From Alteromonas aquimaris (GTDB lineage: Bacteria > Pseudomonadota > Gammaproteobacteria > Enterobacterales > Alteromonadaceae): a DNA stretch of 64,000 nucleotides. The translations under genes and the position numbers were made by a program. Position 1 is the first letter of the stretch; each line of letters opens with the position of its first letter. This document shows, piece by piece, positions 56,912-64,000 of this stretch. The notes beneath the pieces were generated by a model. It had not been told where the DNA came from and made no database searches. It saw only the letters and a program-made list of their open reading frames with translations. The stretch covers positions 1 through 64,000 of the forward strand of contig NZ_JAPFRD010000012.1 in assembly GCF_026183695.1 (NCBI RefSeq), in the 5' to 3' direction.

Positions 56912-56943
56912 AAAGCCGGTAATTAATTGATTACCGGCTTTTT
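56912..56943. terminator. terminator between subtilisin and PH-domain genes
   Basis: AAAGCCGGTAAT, a 6-base loop, ATTACCGGCTTT followed by T. It lies between convergent genes. A smaller repeat (AAGCGGTT/AACCGCTT) precedes it. Confidence 0.85.
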
Positions 56944-56993
56944 AATGGTGGTTTGAAACTAAAGGCCAAAACGTTTTTCTAAAGAACCTTTGT

Positions 56994-57368
56994 TTAACCA
57001 AATAACTGTTGGGCCAGGGTTTTCTGAACGCCTTGAGCCGCATTTTTACTCAGCTCTATTTTAAGGGGTGAGTTCTGTCCTGATACCCATAGTGTCAGCT
57101 CTGAATCGGTATCAAAATGTCCTGCTGATTCCACCACAAATTGAGTAATGGCACGATATGGAATCGAGTGGTAATTTACTTTTCTTCCGGTTAATCCCTG
57201 CTTATCAATGAACATGACGCGTCCGGTGGTGAAAATCACCAGATCTCTTACCAGTTTGTAGGCCTTCACGACTTGTTCGTTGTCGGCCAGAATAGCAGCC
57301 AACTCGTCTTTAACTTCCTCTGCGTTGGTTTCGCTGGCATTACCCATCAATGTGTCTAACAGTCCCAT
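56994..57368 (-). CDS. PH domain-containing protein (PF08000 type)
   Basis: A 124-residue soluble protein made of one bacterial PH domain. LVIFTTGRVMFIDKQGLTGRKVNYHSIPYRAI around residues 46-80 is the typical core of the family formerly called DUF1696. Structure predicts a PH-like barrel; ligand unknown. Standalone. Confidence 0.88.
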   Translation of the reverse strand: MGLLDTLMGNASETNAEEVKDELAAILADNEQVVKAYKLVRDLVIFTTGRVMFIDKQGLTGRKVNYHSIPYRAITQFVVESAGHFDTDSELTLWVSGQNSPLKIELSKNAAQGVQKTLAQQLFG

Positions 57369-57452
57369 AGCATCTCCTTTTATCCTTCGCTTTCACACGG
57401 TTACAGTGATAGTGTAGCAATATAACGAACGAACTATATTACCCATTAATAA

Positions 57453-58454
57453 ATGACAAGTATTACTTTCGCTGACATTCAGGCAGCATATTGCCGAATA
57501 CACCACAAAGTTAAGCGTACACCACTTTTAGAGTCATCATTGTTAAATAGGTGGCTGGGGCAGCGCATTTTGTTTAAAGCCGACTGTTTACAAACGGTGG
57601 GCGCATTTAAAATCCGCGGGGCTACTAATTTTGTTGCCCATCTAGAAGAAACGGACAGGTTACCCACACATATCGTAGCCAACAGCTCAGGAAACCATGC
57701 TCAGGCGGTGTCTTGCGTGGCGAAGGAATATGGCATTCCAGCAACAATCTTCGCTGCACAAACAATATCGGAAGTGAAGGCCGCGGCGACCCAAAGTTAT
57801 GGGGCGGAACTAAAGCTTTTCGATACCCGTAAAGAAGCTGATATTGCGGTGAGCGAAGCTGCAGAAAAACCGGGTACCGTCTGGATCCCACCCTATAATC
57901 ACGCTGATATTATCGCCGGTCAGGGAACCTGCGCGCTGGAAGCAATTGAAGATGCCGGACATGCTGATGCGATTTTTGCTCCCTGTGGTGGAGGTGGATT
58001 ACTGAGTGGCTCACTAATCGCAGCGCGTGCGATGCTACCAGAAGCCAAGGTCATTGGCAGTGAGCCTTTGTTAGCAAATGACGCGGCGCGGTCATTGCAA
58101 AGTGGAAAGATTGAAACGTTAAATGAAACCCCCGATACCCTGGCAGACGGTGCAGCCACCCCCTGTCTGGGTGATTTAACCTTTCCCTATATTCAGCAGC
58201 TCGACGAATTTTATGAAGTTAATGAACAGCAAATAACGTACTGGACCCAATGGCTCCAACATTTATTAAAACTGCATGTGGAGCCAACCAGTGCCATGAG
58301 CATGGCAGCGGTCGTCTCTTGGGCGCTTTCGGCGCCGTCTGGTCAGACGGCAATTGTGCTGTTGACCGGGGGTAACATCAGTCAGCAGTCAATGTTAAAA
58401 ATATGGCAAACTGATTATTTGCTACAACCACCCAATATTACTGAACAGGAGTGA
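57453..58454 (+). CDS. threonine/serine dehydratase or racemase, PLP-dependent fold type II
   Basis: A 333-residue enzyme of the IlvA/serine racemase group. The PLP lysine is in GAFKIRGA (about Lys53), the substrate loop is SSGNHAQA near 79 and the phosphate-binding glycines are in CGGGGLLSG near 180. No ACT domain follows, as in catabolic dehydratases and racemases. Dehydration of serine or threonine, or racemisation, cannot be told apart here. It is 4 bases upstream of the amidohydrolase gene, so one transcript is likely. Confidence 0.85.
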   Translation: MTSITFADIQAAYCRIHHKVKRTPLLESSLLNRWLGQRILFKADCLQTVGAFKIRGATNFVAHLEETDRLPTHIVANSSGNHAQAVSCVAKEYGIPATIFAAQTISEVKAAATQSYGAELKLFDTRKEADIAVSEAAEKPGTVWIPPYNHADIIAGQGTCALEAIEDAGHADAIFAPCGGGGLLSGSLIAARAMLPEAKVIGSEPLLANDAARSLQSGKIETLNETPDTLADGAATPCLGDLTFPYIQQLDEFYEVNEQQITYWTQWLQHLLKLHVEPTSAMSMAAVVSWALSAPSGQTAIVLLTGGNISQQSMLKIWQTDYLLQPPNITEQE

Positions 58455-58458
58455 GCTC

Positions 58459-60102
58459 ATGAGGAAAACGCTGATTTTTCTTACCCTGATTTTTGCTGCT
58501 TTTAGCCTAAATGCGGCAACATTGATTAACAATGTCAAAGGTTACACACTCAACCCTGAGGGAAATTTAGTGACATTTTCCTCACTTTTAATTGACCAGG
58601 GAAAAGTTAAGGCATTGGATCCCGAAAGCTCGCCAGTGGAAGCCGAAATCATTGATGGTAACGGGCATGTCATGTTACCAGGACTGATTGATGCTCACGG
58701 CCATTTGTTGGGATTAGGTGATAATCTGCTTAAAGTTGATTTACGCAACACTTCCAGCGAAAAAGAAGCCGCTCAGGCTGTGGCAGAATATGCGTTAGGA
58801 AAGGCTCATCTTGATTGGATTACAGGCCGTGGCTGGAATCAGGAACTATGGTCTGATCGAGCCTTTCCAAAAAAATCTTCTTTAGATAAATTAAACATAG
58901 ATAAACCTATCTGGCTCATTCGCGTTGATGGACACGCCGGCTGGGCAAATAGTAAGGCATTAGAACTAGCAGGCGTGACCAAATCGACTCGCGCCCCCGC
59001 AGGAGGGGAAATTATTCGCGATGCCCAAGGTAACCCTACGGGCGTACTCATAGATAACGCTATGAGTCTGATAGAAAAACATTTACCACATGAATCTGCT
59101 AACGTCATGCATGCCCAGCTAAGGGCTGCTGGTGAACATTTACTGAGCCAGGGCATAACCAGCATGCACGATGCCGGAATAGGCCACAAAGTGTATACAT
59201 TTTACTTGGCAAAGGCGGTTGAAGAAAAATTACCGCTGCGCGTATATGCAATGGTTAGCGCCACTGATCCTCAATTGGATCAAATACTTGAAAGGGGCAA
59301 CATAATCGACCCGCAAGGCATGTTGGTAATCCGCAGCGTGAAGGCGTATGGTGATGGCGCATTGGGCAGCCGTGGGGCTGCTTTGTTAAAACCTTACAGT
59401 GATGCTCAGCATCAGCACGGGTTGCTGCTCACTCCCAAGGATGATATGCCTACTCTATTTAACAAAGTAATCGGTGCCGGCTTTCAACTTAATTATCATG
59501 CTATTGGCGACAAGGCGAACCGATTAGCCCTGGATCAATTTGAACAAACTTTCAAAATGGCTGGCGGAAAAGATTTACGCAATCGCATTGAGCATGCACA
59601 AGTAATAGCTATTCGTGATTTACCGCGTTTCGCTGAGCTTGGTGTATTACCTTCGATGCAACCCACCCACGCAACCAGTGATAAAAATATGGCGGAAGAC
59701 CGCGTGGGTAAAGAACGCATTAAAGGCGCTTATGCCTGGCAGACGTTATTAAAATCTGGGGTGAGAGTACCGCTGGGATCAGACTTCCCGGTTGAATTAG
59801 CTAACCCGTTTTATGGGCTTCACGCTGCGGTCACTCGACAAGACAGAGATAATCAGCCGGTAAAGGGTTGGTACCCTGAAGAGGCCCTTACCCTCGAACA
59901 GGCATTTAAAGGTTTCACACTCGATGCAGCTTACGCCGCACATATGGAGGAAGAAATCGGCACTCTGACGCCCGGAAAATGGGCCGACTTTATCTTAGTT
60001 GATCAGGATATTTTCAACATTTCAGAAAAAGATATTTGGAAAACACAGGTGTTGCAGACTTGGATTGCTGGCAAAGAAGTGTTTAAGCGCCCACAGCAGT
60101 AA
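58459..60102 (+). CDS. exported amidohydrolase, YtcJ-like
   Basis: A 547-residue amidohydrolase superfamily enzyme with a signal peptide (LNAA, about residue 20), so periplasmic. LPGLIDAHGHLLGLG near 72 holds the HxH metal ligands; ITGRGWNQELW near 117 and QPTHATSDKNMAEDR near 401 are usual for YtcJ-type (amidohydrolase_3) proteins; LGSDFPVE near 436 carries the metal Asp. Substrate unknown, an N-acyl amide or urethane bond is likely. Second gene of a two-gene operon, with AGGAG upstream. Confidence 0.9.
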   Translation: MRKTLIFLTLIFAAFSLNAATLINNVKGYTLNPEGNLVTFSSLLIDQGKVKALDPESSPVEAEIIDGNGHVMLPGLIDAHGHLLGLGDNLLKVDLRNTSSEKEAAQAVAEYALGKAHLDWITGRGWNQELWSDRAFPKKSSLDKLNIDKPIWLIRVDGHAGWANSKALELAGVTKSTRAPAGGEIIRDAQGNPTGVLIDNAMSLIEKHLPHESANVMHAQLRAAGEHLLSQGITSMHDAGIGHKVYTFYLAKAVEEKLPLRVYAMVSATDPQLDQILERGNIIDPQGMLVIRSVKAYGDGALGSRGAALLKPYSDAQHQHGLLLTPKDDMPTLFNKVIGAGFQLNYHAIGDKANRLALDQFEQTFKMAGGKDLRNRIEHAQVIAIRDLPRFAELGVLPSMQPTHATSDKNMAEDRVGKERIKGAYAWQTLLKSGVRVPLGSDFPVELANPFYGLHAAVTRQDRDNQPVKGWYPEEALTLEQAFKGFTLDAAYAAHMEEEIGTLTPGKWADFILVDQDIFNISEKDIWKTQVLQTWIAGKEVFKRPQQ

Positions 60103-60260
60103 GGTTCGAGCAGAAAGATTGAAAGGCTAGACTTTATAGCTGCATTGTTAGAAGGTTACCAGTCATGCCGCGTGCTTATCCAAGGTAACTTAACCGCATG
60201 GATTCCGCAACATGGAAGAGTTTGCACATAATGAATATGCACAGAGGATAACGCGTTTAT

Positions 60261-60824
60261 ATGCAGCAATTTGATTACATTATCCCGTTTATCAGCATCA
60301 TTTATGGCATTGCGATAGCTGATCTGCTTTCTAGCATTTATAGACTGGTCGAAGAACGCCAGCACGTGCGTATGCACCCAGTGCCTTTCGTGTGGGCGGC
60401 GGTCTGTTTTACCGCTATCATCAATGGATGGTGGGCATTTTTTCAGATTATGGAAAATTTCAAAGTTACCAGTGCAGGTAACCTTTTTGTATTGAGTCTA
60501 CTTCCTACATTAACCTTTTTGTTTAGCTCAGCAGTATTGCCAAATCGCATAGGCGAGAGTTGCGATCTTTGGCAGTTCTACCGTAAGAACAGAGTGATTT
60601 TTTTTAGTACCTTCGCTGCGTATTTATTAAGTGTCCCTATCATTTTGTACGGTTTATTCGATCACTTTAATCAACTATACGTTATCAGCCAACTGGTCGG
60701 TTGTTTGTTGCTATTTTTATGTATAACGATAGAAAAACCGTGGCTGCACTGGATAATTTCACTTTACTTTGCGTACAATATTGGCGCAGGATTATTTAAT
60801 CAGACTTTGACTAATCTTGCATAA
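60261..60824 (+). CDS. multi-pass membrane protein of unknown function
   Basis: A 187-residue protein with about five membrane helices (near 8-28, 42-64, 76-93, 112-133, 140-157 and the tail). Conserved-looking motifs are FISIIYGIAIADLLSS near residue 10 and HPVPFVWAAVCF near 39. No family recognised. Standalone between the amidohydrolase and a decayed region. Confidence 0.7.
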   Translation: MQQFDYIIPFISIIYGIAIADLLSSIYRLVEERQHVRMHPVPFVWAAVCFTAIINGWWAFFQIMENFKVTSAGNLFVLSLLPTLTFLFSSAVLPNRIGESCDLWQFYRKNRVIFFSTFAAYLLSVPIILYGLFDHFNQLYVISQLVGCLLLFLCITIEKPWLHWIISLYFAYNIGAGLFNQTLTNLA

Positions 60825-61038
60825 TCCCGTGGTGATGTGTTAATAGTAGCGACATCCAGCTAAAGGAAAACGGTATTCCTCATTGCAGACTGCGTTCAAA
60901 AGGAAAGAACGTAGAAAGCGTCTTAGCAAACCCACATCTGAATGAACTGACCGAGAAACTCTCCCCTTCAGAGCATTTGTGCGTTAAAACCCTTAGAGGT
61001 TATCCACAGGCCTTTTTACGAAACAGAGATAATGTAAT
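60825..61038. other. decayed or non-coding stretch with a DnaA-box sequence
   Basis: A frame of ~70 codons without any start codon (SDIQLKENG..., ending before the pseudogene) crosses this stretch; it could be a remnant or chance. TTATCCACA at 61000-61008 is a perfect DnaA-box consensus but stands alone. I see nothing else. Confidence 0.3.
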
Positions 61039-61365
61039 TTATTCGTGGTTACCGTCGTAATCTCGCTCTACCCTGGCTATGGGTGTTTCAAACGCTGAGC
61101 ACCATTTTTCACGACCTAATGTTTGCGTGATGATATGTTCAGCATTTTCTTTCCAAAGTCTTAGGGAAGACAGTTCAGTCCAATATCAAACCGCCATCCC
61201 CACATCTTTTCTTGAAGACTCTACGCTAAGAAAGCCAGGTTGCTGCATTGCCATCTCAACCATTTTATCAGCCCCCTTGGCATCGTCTTCGATTTTAGTA
61301 GATTGGTGTGAGGTGAACACAACAGCGTAATACCGTGGAGTTGGAGTGTTCGCAATCAAAGTCAT
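61039..61365 (-). pseudogene. antibiotic biosynthesis monooxygenase (ABM) family pseudogene
   Basis: The reading frame continues without shift for 108 codons except for one TGA at 61186-61188. Before it: PRYYAVVFTS, DKMVEMAMQQPGFLSVESS; after it: YW, LWKENAEHIITQ, GREKW and a proper end. These are the conserved blocks of small ABM-family dimers, where the position of the stop is a serine (V-S-Y-W), so TCA to TGA is a single base change. As written, the protein is cut in half. The same strand and position behind the MBL gene suggest a former operon. Confidence 0.8.
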
Positions 61366-61494
61366 AGTTACAAGTGCCAAATACGCCTAGTTCACCCTTG
61401 CGTGCGAGAAAGATGTTAGTTCGAATCTTTTTCTTCAATCTACAAAACAAGGATACTATCGAGATTACTGGGTCAGACCGGCATGTTGTAAATA

Positions 61495-62346
61495 TTAATA
61501 TAACGTCTTTATCCACTTTTCTTCAGTGATAAAGCTCCAATGCCAACTTTTCCACTTCTCATCTAAACCCACCGTTACGATCTCTTCTACACTTTTACCT
61601 TCCGCTTTGTGCTTCTCGACAAAGGCTTTGGTTTGCTCAATCATGGCAAGAAAATTCTGGTAATCCTCTTTGTTTGCTATTGGGCCGTGTCCCGGTATGA
61701 TTTTAGTGGTGTCGTTAATTTTTGCTAGCAGGCTCTTTACCGACTCTATATACCCTTTTACCGAGCCACCAGATTGCAGATCGATATACGGAAAGAGGCC
61801 GTTAAAAAATAAATCGCCGGTGTGCAGGATATTAGGTTCCTTTATCCAGACCACACTGTCACCATCCGTATGCCCGTCGGGAAGATGAATTATTTCCAGC
61901 GTTTCATTATTAAAATGAATTTTAATGCCATCCTGATAGGTCACTACTGGCAGTGCGGCGTCATCTACCTTTTCATCCGACAGTAACCTTACCCTTACAT
62001 TTTCATGTGCCATGATGGTGCTATCTTTATGAGTGTGAAACCAGCTGTTGCCACCGGTATGGTCACCGTGAAAATGGGTATTGATGATAAATTTTGGTGC
62101 GTCGCTACCAAGTTTTGAAAGGGTAGCGGCAATTTTTTCAGCTAAGGGTTCGTATTGATCGTCAATGATAAGGAGCCCATCTTCACCAGCAGAAACACCA
62201 ATGTTTCCACCCTGCCCCGATAACATATGAATTGAACCACCTAATGAAGTGTCTTTGATTTCAGTATCTGCGAATCTGTCTGTGGCAATGGCAGAAAACG
62301 ATATTACCGACACTAATGCTGCTATGAATTGTTGGCGTAGGCGCAT
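61495..62346 (-). CDS. periplasmic metallo-beta-lactamase-fold hydrolase
   Basis: A 283-residue MBL-fold protein with a signal peptide (SAIA, about residue 21). Zinc motifs: INTHFHGDHTGGNSWFH near 88, LPDGHTDGDSVV near 154 (with the HxxG type third ligand), and IPGHGP near 217. It resembles subclass B-like MBL proteins annotated as general hydrolases. Substrate unknown; a beta-lactamase role cannot be claimed. Confidence 0.88.
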   Translation of the reverse strand: MRLRQQFIAALVSVISFSAIATDRFADTEIKDTSLGGSIHMLSGQGGNIGVSAGEDGLLIIDDQYEPLAEKIAATLSKLGSDAPKFIINTHFHGDHTGGNSWFHTHKDSTIMAHENVRVRLLSDEKVDDAALPVVTYQDGIKIHFNNETLEIIHLPDGHTDGDSVVWIKEPNILHTGDLFFNGLFPYIDLQSGGSVKGYIESVKSLLAKINDTTKIIPGHGPIANKEDYQNFLAMIEQTKAFVEKHKAEGKSVEEIVTVGLDEKWKSWHWSFITEEKWIKTLY

Positions 62347-62418
62347 GATATTCCTTAATTTAAACTATTGAGTTGGTATCACTGTAGTTGAAAGTTTTAT
62401 TTACAGCCAATATCCAGA

Positions 62419-62646
62419 TTATTCTTTTACGTAAGCAAATCGCGGGACATGCCGACCATTCAGGCAAACCGTCTCACAAAACATCGCTAATGGTCTTACC
62501 CAAAGTGCCTGTTCGCCATAACAGGGCTTATAGACCACTACTAATTCATCTGTCTCAGAATGTCTTGCCACACCCAATACCTGATACTCATTGCCTTTAT
62601 AGTGCCGGTACAATCCGGGTAGCGGGTGACTGTTGTTATTTTTCAT
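62419..62646 (-). CDS. DUF1653 domain-containing protein
   Basis: A 75-residue soluble protein made of one DUF1653 domain (LPGLYRHYKGNEYQVLGVARHSET, then VVVYKPCYGEQALWVRP). Function unknown. Its start overlaps the dinB stop by 4 bases, so it is cotranscribed with dinB and shares its SOS control. Confidence 0.88.
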   Translation of the reverse strand: MKNNNSHPLPGLYRHYKGNEYQVLGVARHSETDELVVVYKPCYGEQALWVRPLAMFCETVCLNGRHVPRFAYVKE

Positions 62647-63719
62647 ATTGTCGTATCCAAAGGTAAAATCAGTTGTTCGAATGGCGTATTTTCGGCCAGG
62701 CTGATGTGTAAACCTACTAACCTGATTGCGCGCTGCTGTGCGCGTTGAAAGGCTTCCTCCAGCAAGCTGTTAAAATAAGGCAGTGATAATTGAGTATGCT
62801 TATGTTCAACAGTGGTTAACTGAAAGTCGTTAAATTTAAGCTTAACACCCAATGACTTAATCCGGATAGCTTGGCCTGAGCGTGACTCGTAACTGTGGAC
62901 CCGCTTTTGTATTTTCTCAAATAAACCCGGCAATAATTGTTCACATTCGCTGAGGGTGTGAATATCTTCACGCAATGTACGCTCAACCCCGATAGACTTG
63001 CGCTCTCTACTGGTGTTAATGCTGCGCTCGTCGACGCCGTGCGCACGGTTGTACAGGACTACGCCAAACTTACCCAGCTCTTTTTGTAAGCGTTCAAACG
63101 GATAGTGGCGTACATCTTCGCAGGTATTCAAGCCTAACCTGCTTAACTTTTGCACTGTCACTTTGCCCACCCCTGGTATTTTTCCTAATGGTAACCTGCG
63201 TACGAACTCATCCAGTCGATCAGGTGTGACCACGCACAACCCATCCGGTTTGTTTTCATCACTGGCAATTTTTGCCACAAATTTACACGACGCAACGCCT
63301 GCTGAAGCTGTGAGATGCAATTCTTCTTTTATGCGCCGTCTTATATCTTCTGCAATTCGCGTGGCACTACCCGAGAAAAGCTTTACATGAGTGACATCAA
63401 GGTAGGCTTCGTCCAATGAGAGGGGCTCGATTAAATCGGTATAGTCAGCAAATATTTGTCTAATTTTCTGTGATTCACGGACGTAGACCTCCATCCGTCC
63501 TTTAATAAGTATCAAATTAGGACATAATCTTAATGCGTACGCAGTCGCCATGGCGGAACGTATACCAAATTTTCGCGCTGGATAGTTACAGGTGGAAATA
63601 ACGCCCCTGCCCTTAGCGCTGCCGCCTATCGCAATGGGTACGTCTTTAAGGGCCGGGTTGTCACGCATTTCAACCGCCGCATAAAAGCAGTCCATATCTA
63701 CGTGAATAATTTTTCGCAC
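62643..63719 (-). CDS. dinB: DNA polymerase IV
   Basis: A 358-residue Y-family polymerase for error-prone lesion bypass. Catalytic acidic residues are in HVDMDCFYA (6-14) and SLDEAYLDVT (near 102); the helix-hairpin-helix GVGKVTVQKLSRLGL lies near 178, and the C-terminal LPLDTT region holds the beta-clamp site (QLILPL). The start is GTG at 63719. A LexA box 16 bases upstream indicates SOS induction. Operon with the DUF1653 gene. Confidence 0.96.
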   Translation of the reverse strand: MRKIIHVDMDCFYAAVEMRDNPALKDVPIAIGGSAKGRGVISTCNYPARKFGIRSAMATAYALRLCPNLILIKGRMEVYVRESQKIRQIFADYTDLIEPLSLDEAYLDVTHVKLFSGSATRIAEDIRRRIKEELHLTASAGVASCKFVAKIASDENKPDGLCVVTPDRLDEFVRRLPLGKIPGVGKVTVQKLSRLGLNTCEDVRHYPFERLQKELGKFGVVLYNRAHGVDERSINTSRERKSIGVERTLREDIHTLSECEQLLPGLFEKIQKRVHSYESRSGQAIRIKSLGVKLKFNDFQLTTVEHKHTQLSLPYFNSLLEEAFQRAQQRAIRLVGLHISLAENTPFEQLILPLDTTI

Positions 63720-63735
63720 AAAACGCCCAGATCAA

Positions 63736-63751
63736 CTGTACACAAAGACAG
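63736..63751. promoter_or_regulatory. LexA (SOS) box of dinB
   Basis: CTGT-ACACAAAG-ACAG, the gammaproteobacterial CTGT-N8-ACAG consensus, flanked by AA and TA. It ends the spacer just before the dinB GTG. Confidence 0.85.
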
Positions 63752-63826
63752 TATTATAGGGTAATTTTGGAACAAAAATCACCTTAGCCAGCGAATAAAA
63801 AAATAAAAAAAAGGAGTAGGTGCTAC

Positions 63827-63856
63827 TTTCAATGCAGCGCGATAGCTGCATTGAAA
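63827..63856 (-). terminator. stem-loop terminating the right-edge gene
   Basis: Perfect 12-base arms (TTTCAATGCAGC and complement) with a 6-base loop, directly after the stop codon of the partial gene on the minus strand. A T-rich tract follows about 14 bases later. Confidence 0.7.
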
Positions 63857-64000
63857 CTATAATATCTGGTTTTGCTTCCATTCATCTAATTTTTTTTGAC
63901 GGGCTTCTTCTTTCTCCATACGGGCTTTTTTGCGATCACAGGGTTCTGGGCAATCGCATGCTTTTTCAATTCCTAATGCCCCCAAGCCACCGCAACTGCC
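63857..64000 (-). CDS. C-terminal part of an unidentified cysteine-containing protein
   Basis: The last 47 residues of a gene whose start lies beyond the window. It has GSCGGLGALGIEKACDCPEPCDRKKAR, with four cysteines that may bind metal, and then a charged helical tail (EKEEARQKKLDEWK). I do not recognise the family. It reads toward dinB on the same strand and ends at a stem-loop. Confidence 0.6.
   Translation of the reverse strand, partial: GSCGGLGALGIEKACDCPEPCDRKKARMEKEEARQKKLDEWKQNQIL

Noticed and set aside
61000..61008. DnaA box as sign of a replication origin
   Set aside because: A single box without neighbours, AT-rich unwinding region or dnaA/dnaN genes.
61186..61188. TGA read as selenocysteine
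   Set aside because: The family has a serine, not cysteine, at this position, and no SECIS-type hairpin is evident just after the codon.
61079..61330. 83-codon plus-strand frame
   Set aside because: It is antisense to the ABM pseudogene, whose conserved protein blocks show the true strand.

Overview
The window looks like chromosome of a marine gammaproteobacterium, most likely Alteromonadaceae (Alteromonas or a close relative). This rests on gene content I recognise (SthA, FabR next to a desaturase, CysJIH, DUF5610, DUF2333, TIGR03899, TIGR04219, CLCA_X next to FldB, DPP4 and subtilisin secreted peptidases, PEP-CTERM-like proteins), moderate GC and AT-rich spacers. No database search was possible, so the genus is inference. 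There is no phage, integron, CRISPR array, rRNA or tRNA gene. About 57 protein genes are supported, plus one pseudogene and one gene cut by the right edge.

Layout. 1-8.1 kb: two degenerate intergenic repeats, a membrane-anchored RRM protein, a DUF5610 protein, trmA, the divergent fabR/desaturase pair with a palindromic operator, sthA, a dispersed repeat and a Fe-S type uracil-DNA glycosylase. 8.1-15.7 kb: a response-regulator/EAL phosphodiesterase, a TIGR03899 protein and the sulfate-reduction operon cysJ-cysI-cysH. 16-20 kb: DUF2333 and barrel proteins, then a phage-shock region in which pspA-pspC-small membrane protein and an adjacent two-gene unit each carry a sigma-54 type promoter. 20-32 kb: dusA, a PEP-CTERM-like protein, a lone receiver, a ydbS/ydbT-like pair, adhC-fghA for formaldehyde, and an operon of two PlsC-type acyltransferases plus a mechanosensitive channel. 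32-44 kb: oxidoreductases, a sodium symporter, msrA, a PhoD-like phosphatase with fldB and CLCA_X, an orphan exbD and a QEGLA (DUF1704) protein.

44.4-50.1 kb is the most unusual part. Four tightly packed genes encode (1) an outer-membrane TolC-like protein fused to a glycoside-hydrolase-like barrel, (2) a HlyD-type periplasmic adaptor, (3) a cytoplasmic protein with a multi-cysteine TackOD1-like zinc region and a degenerate GGDEF domain that keeps an RxxD I-site, and (4) a processive family 2 glycosyltransferase. I read this as an exopolysaccharide synthesis and export machine under cyclic-di-GMP control, comparable in logic to Alg8/Alg44 and PelD but with different parts. A PEP-CTERM-like secreted protein is divergently transcribed beside it.

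50-64 kb: ygjV, trmN6, an NAD(P)-binding protein, secreted DPP4 and subtilisin peptidases, a PLP dehydratase/amidohydrolase operon, an antibiotic-biosynthesis-monooxygenase pseudogene with one in-frame stop, a periplasmic metallo-beta-lactamase-fold protein, and dinB with a DUF1653 gene behind a LexA box. Many genes overlap by 1-8 bases, and several starts are non-ATG (TTG for dusA, the MscS channel and the TSP-like protein; GTG for dinB).
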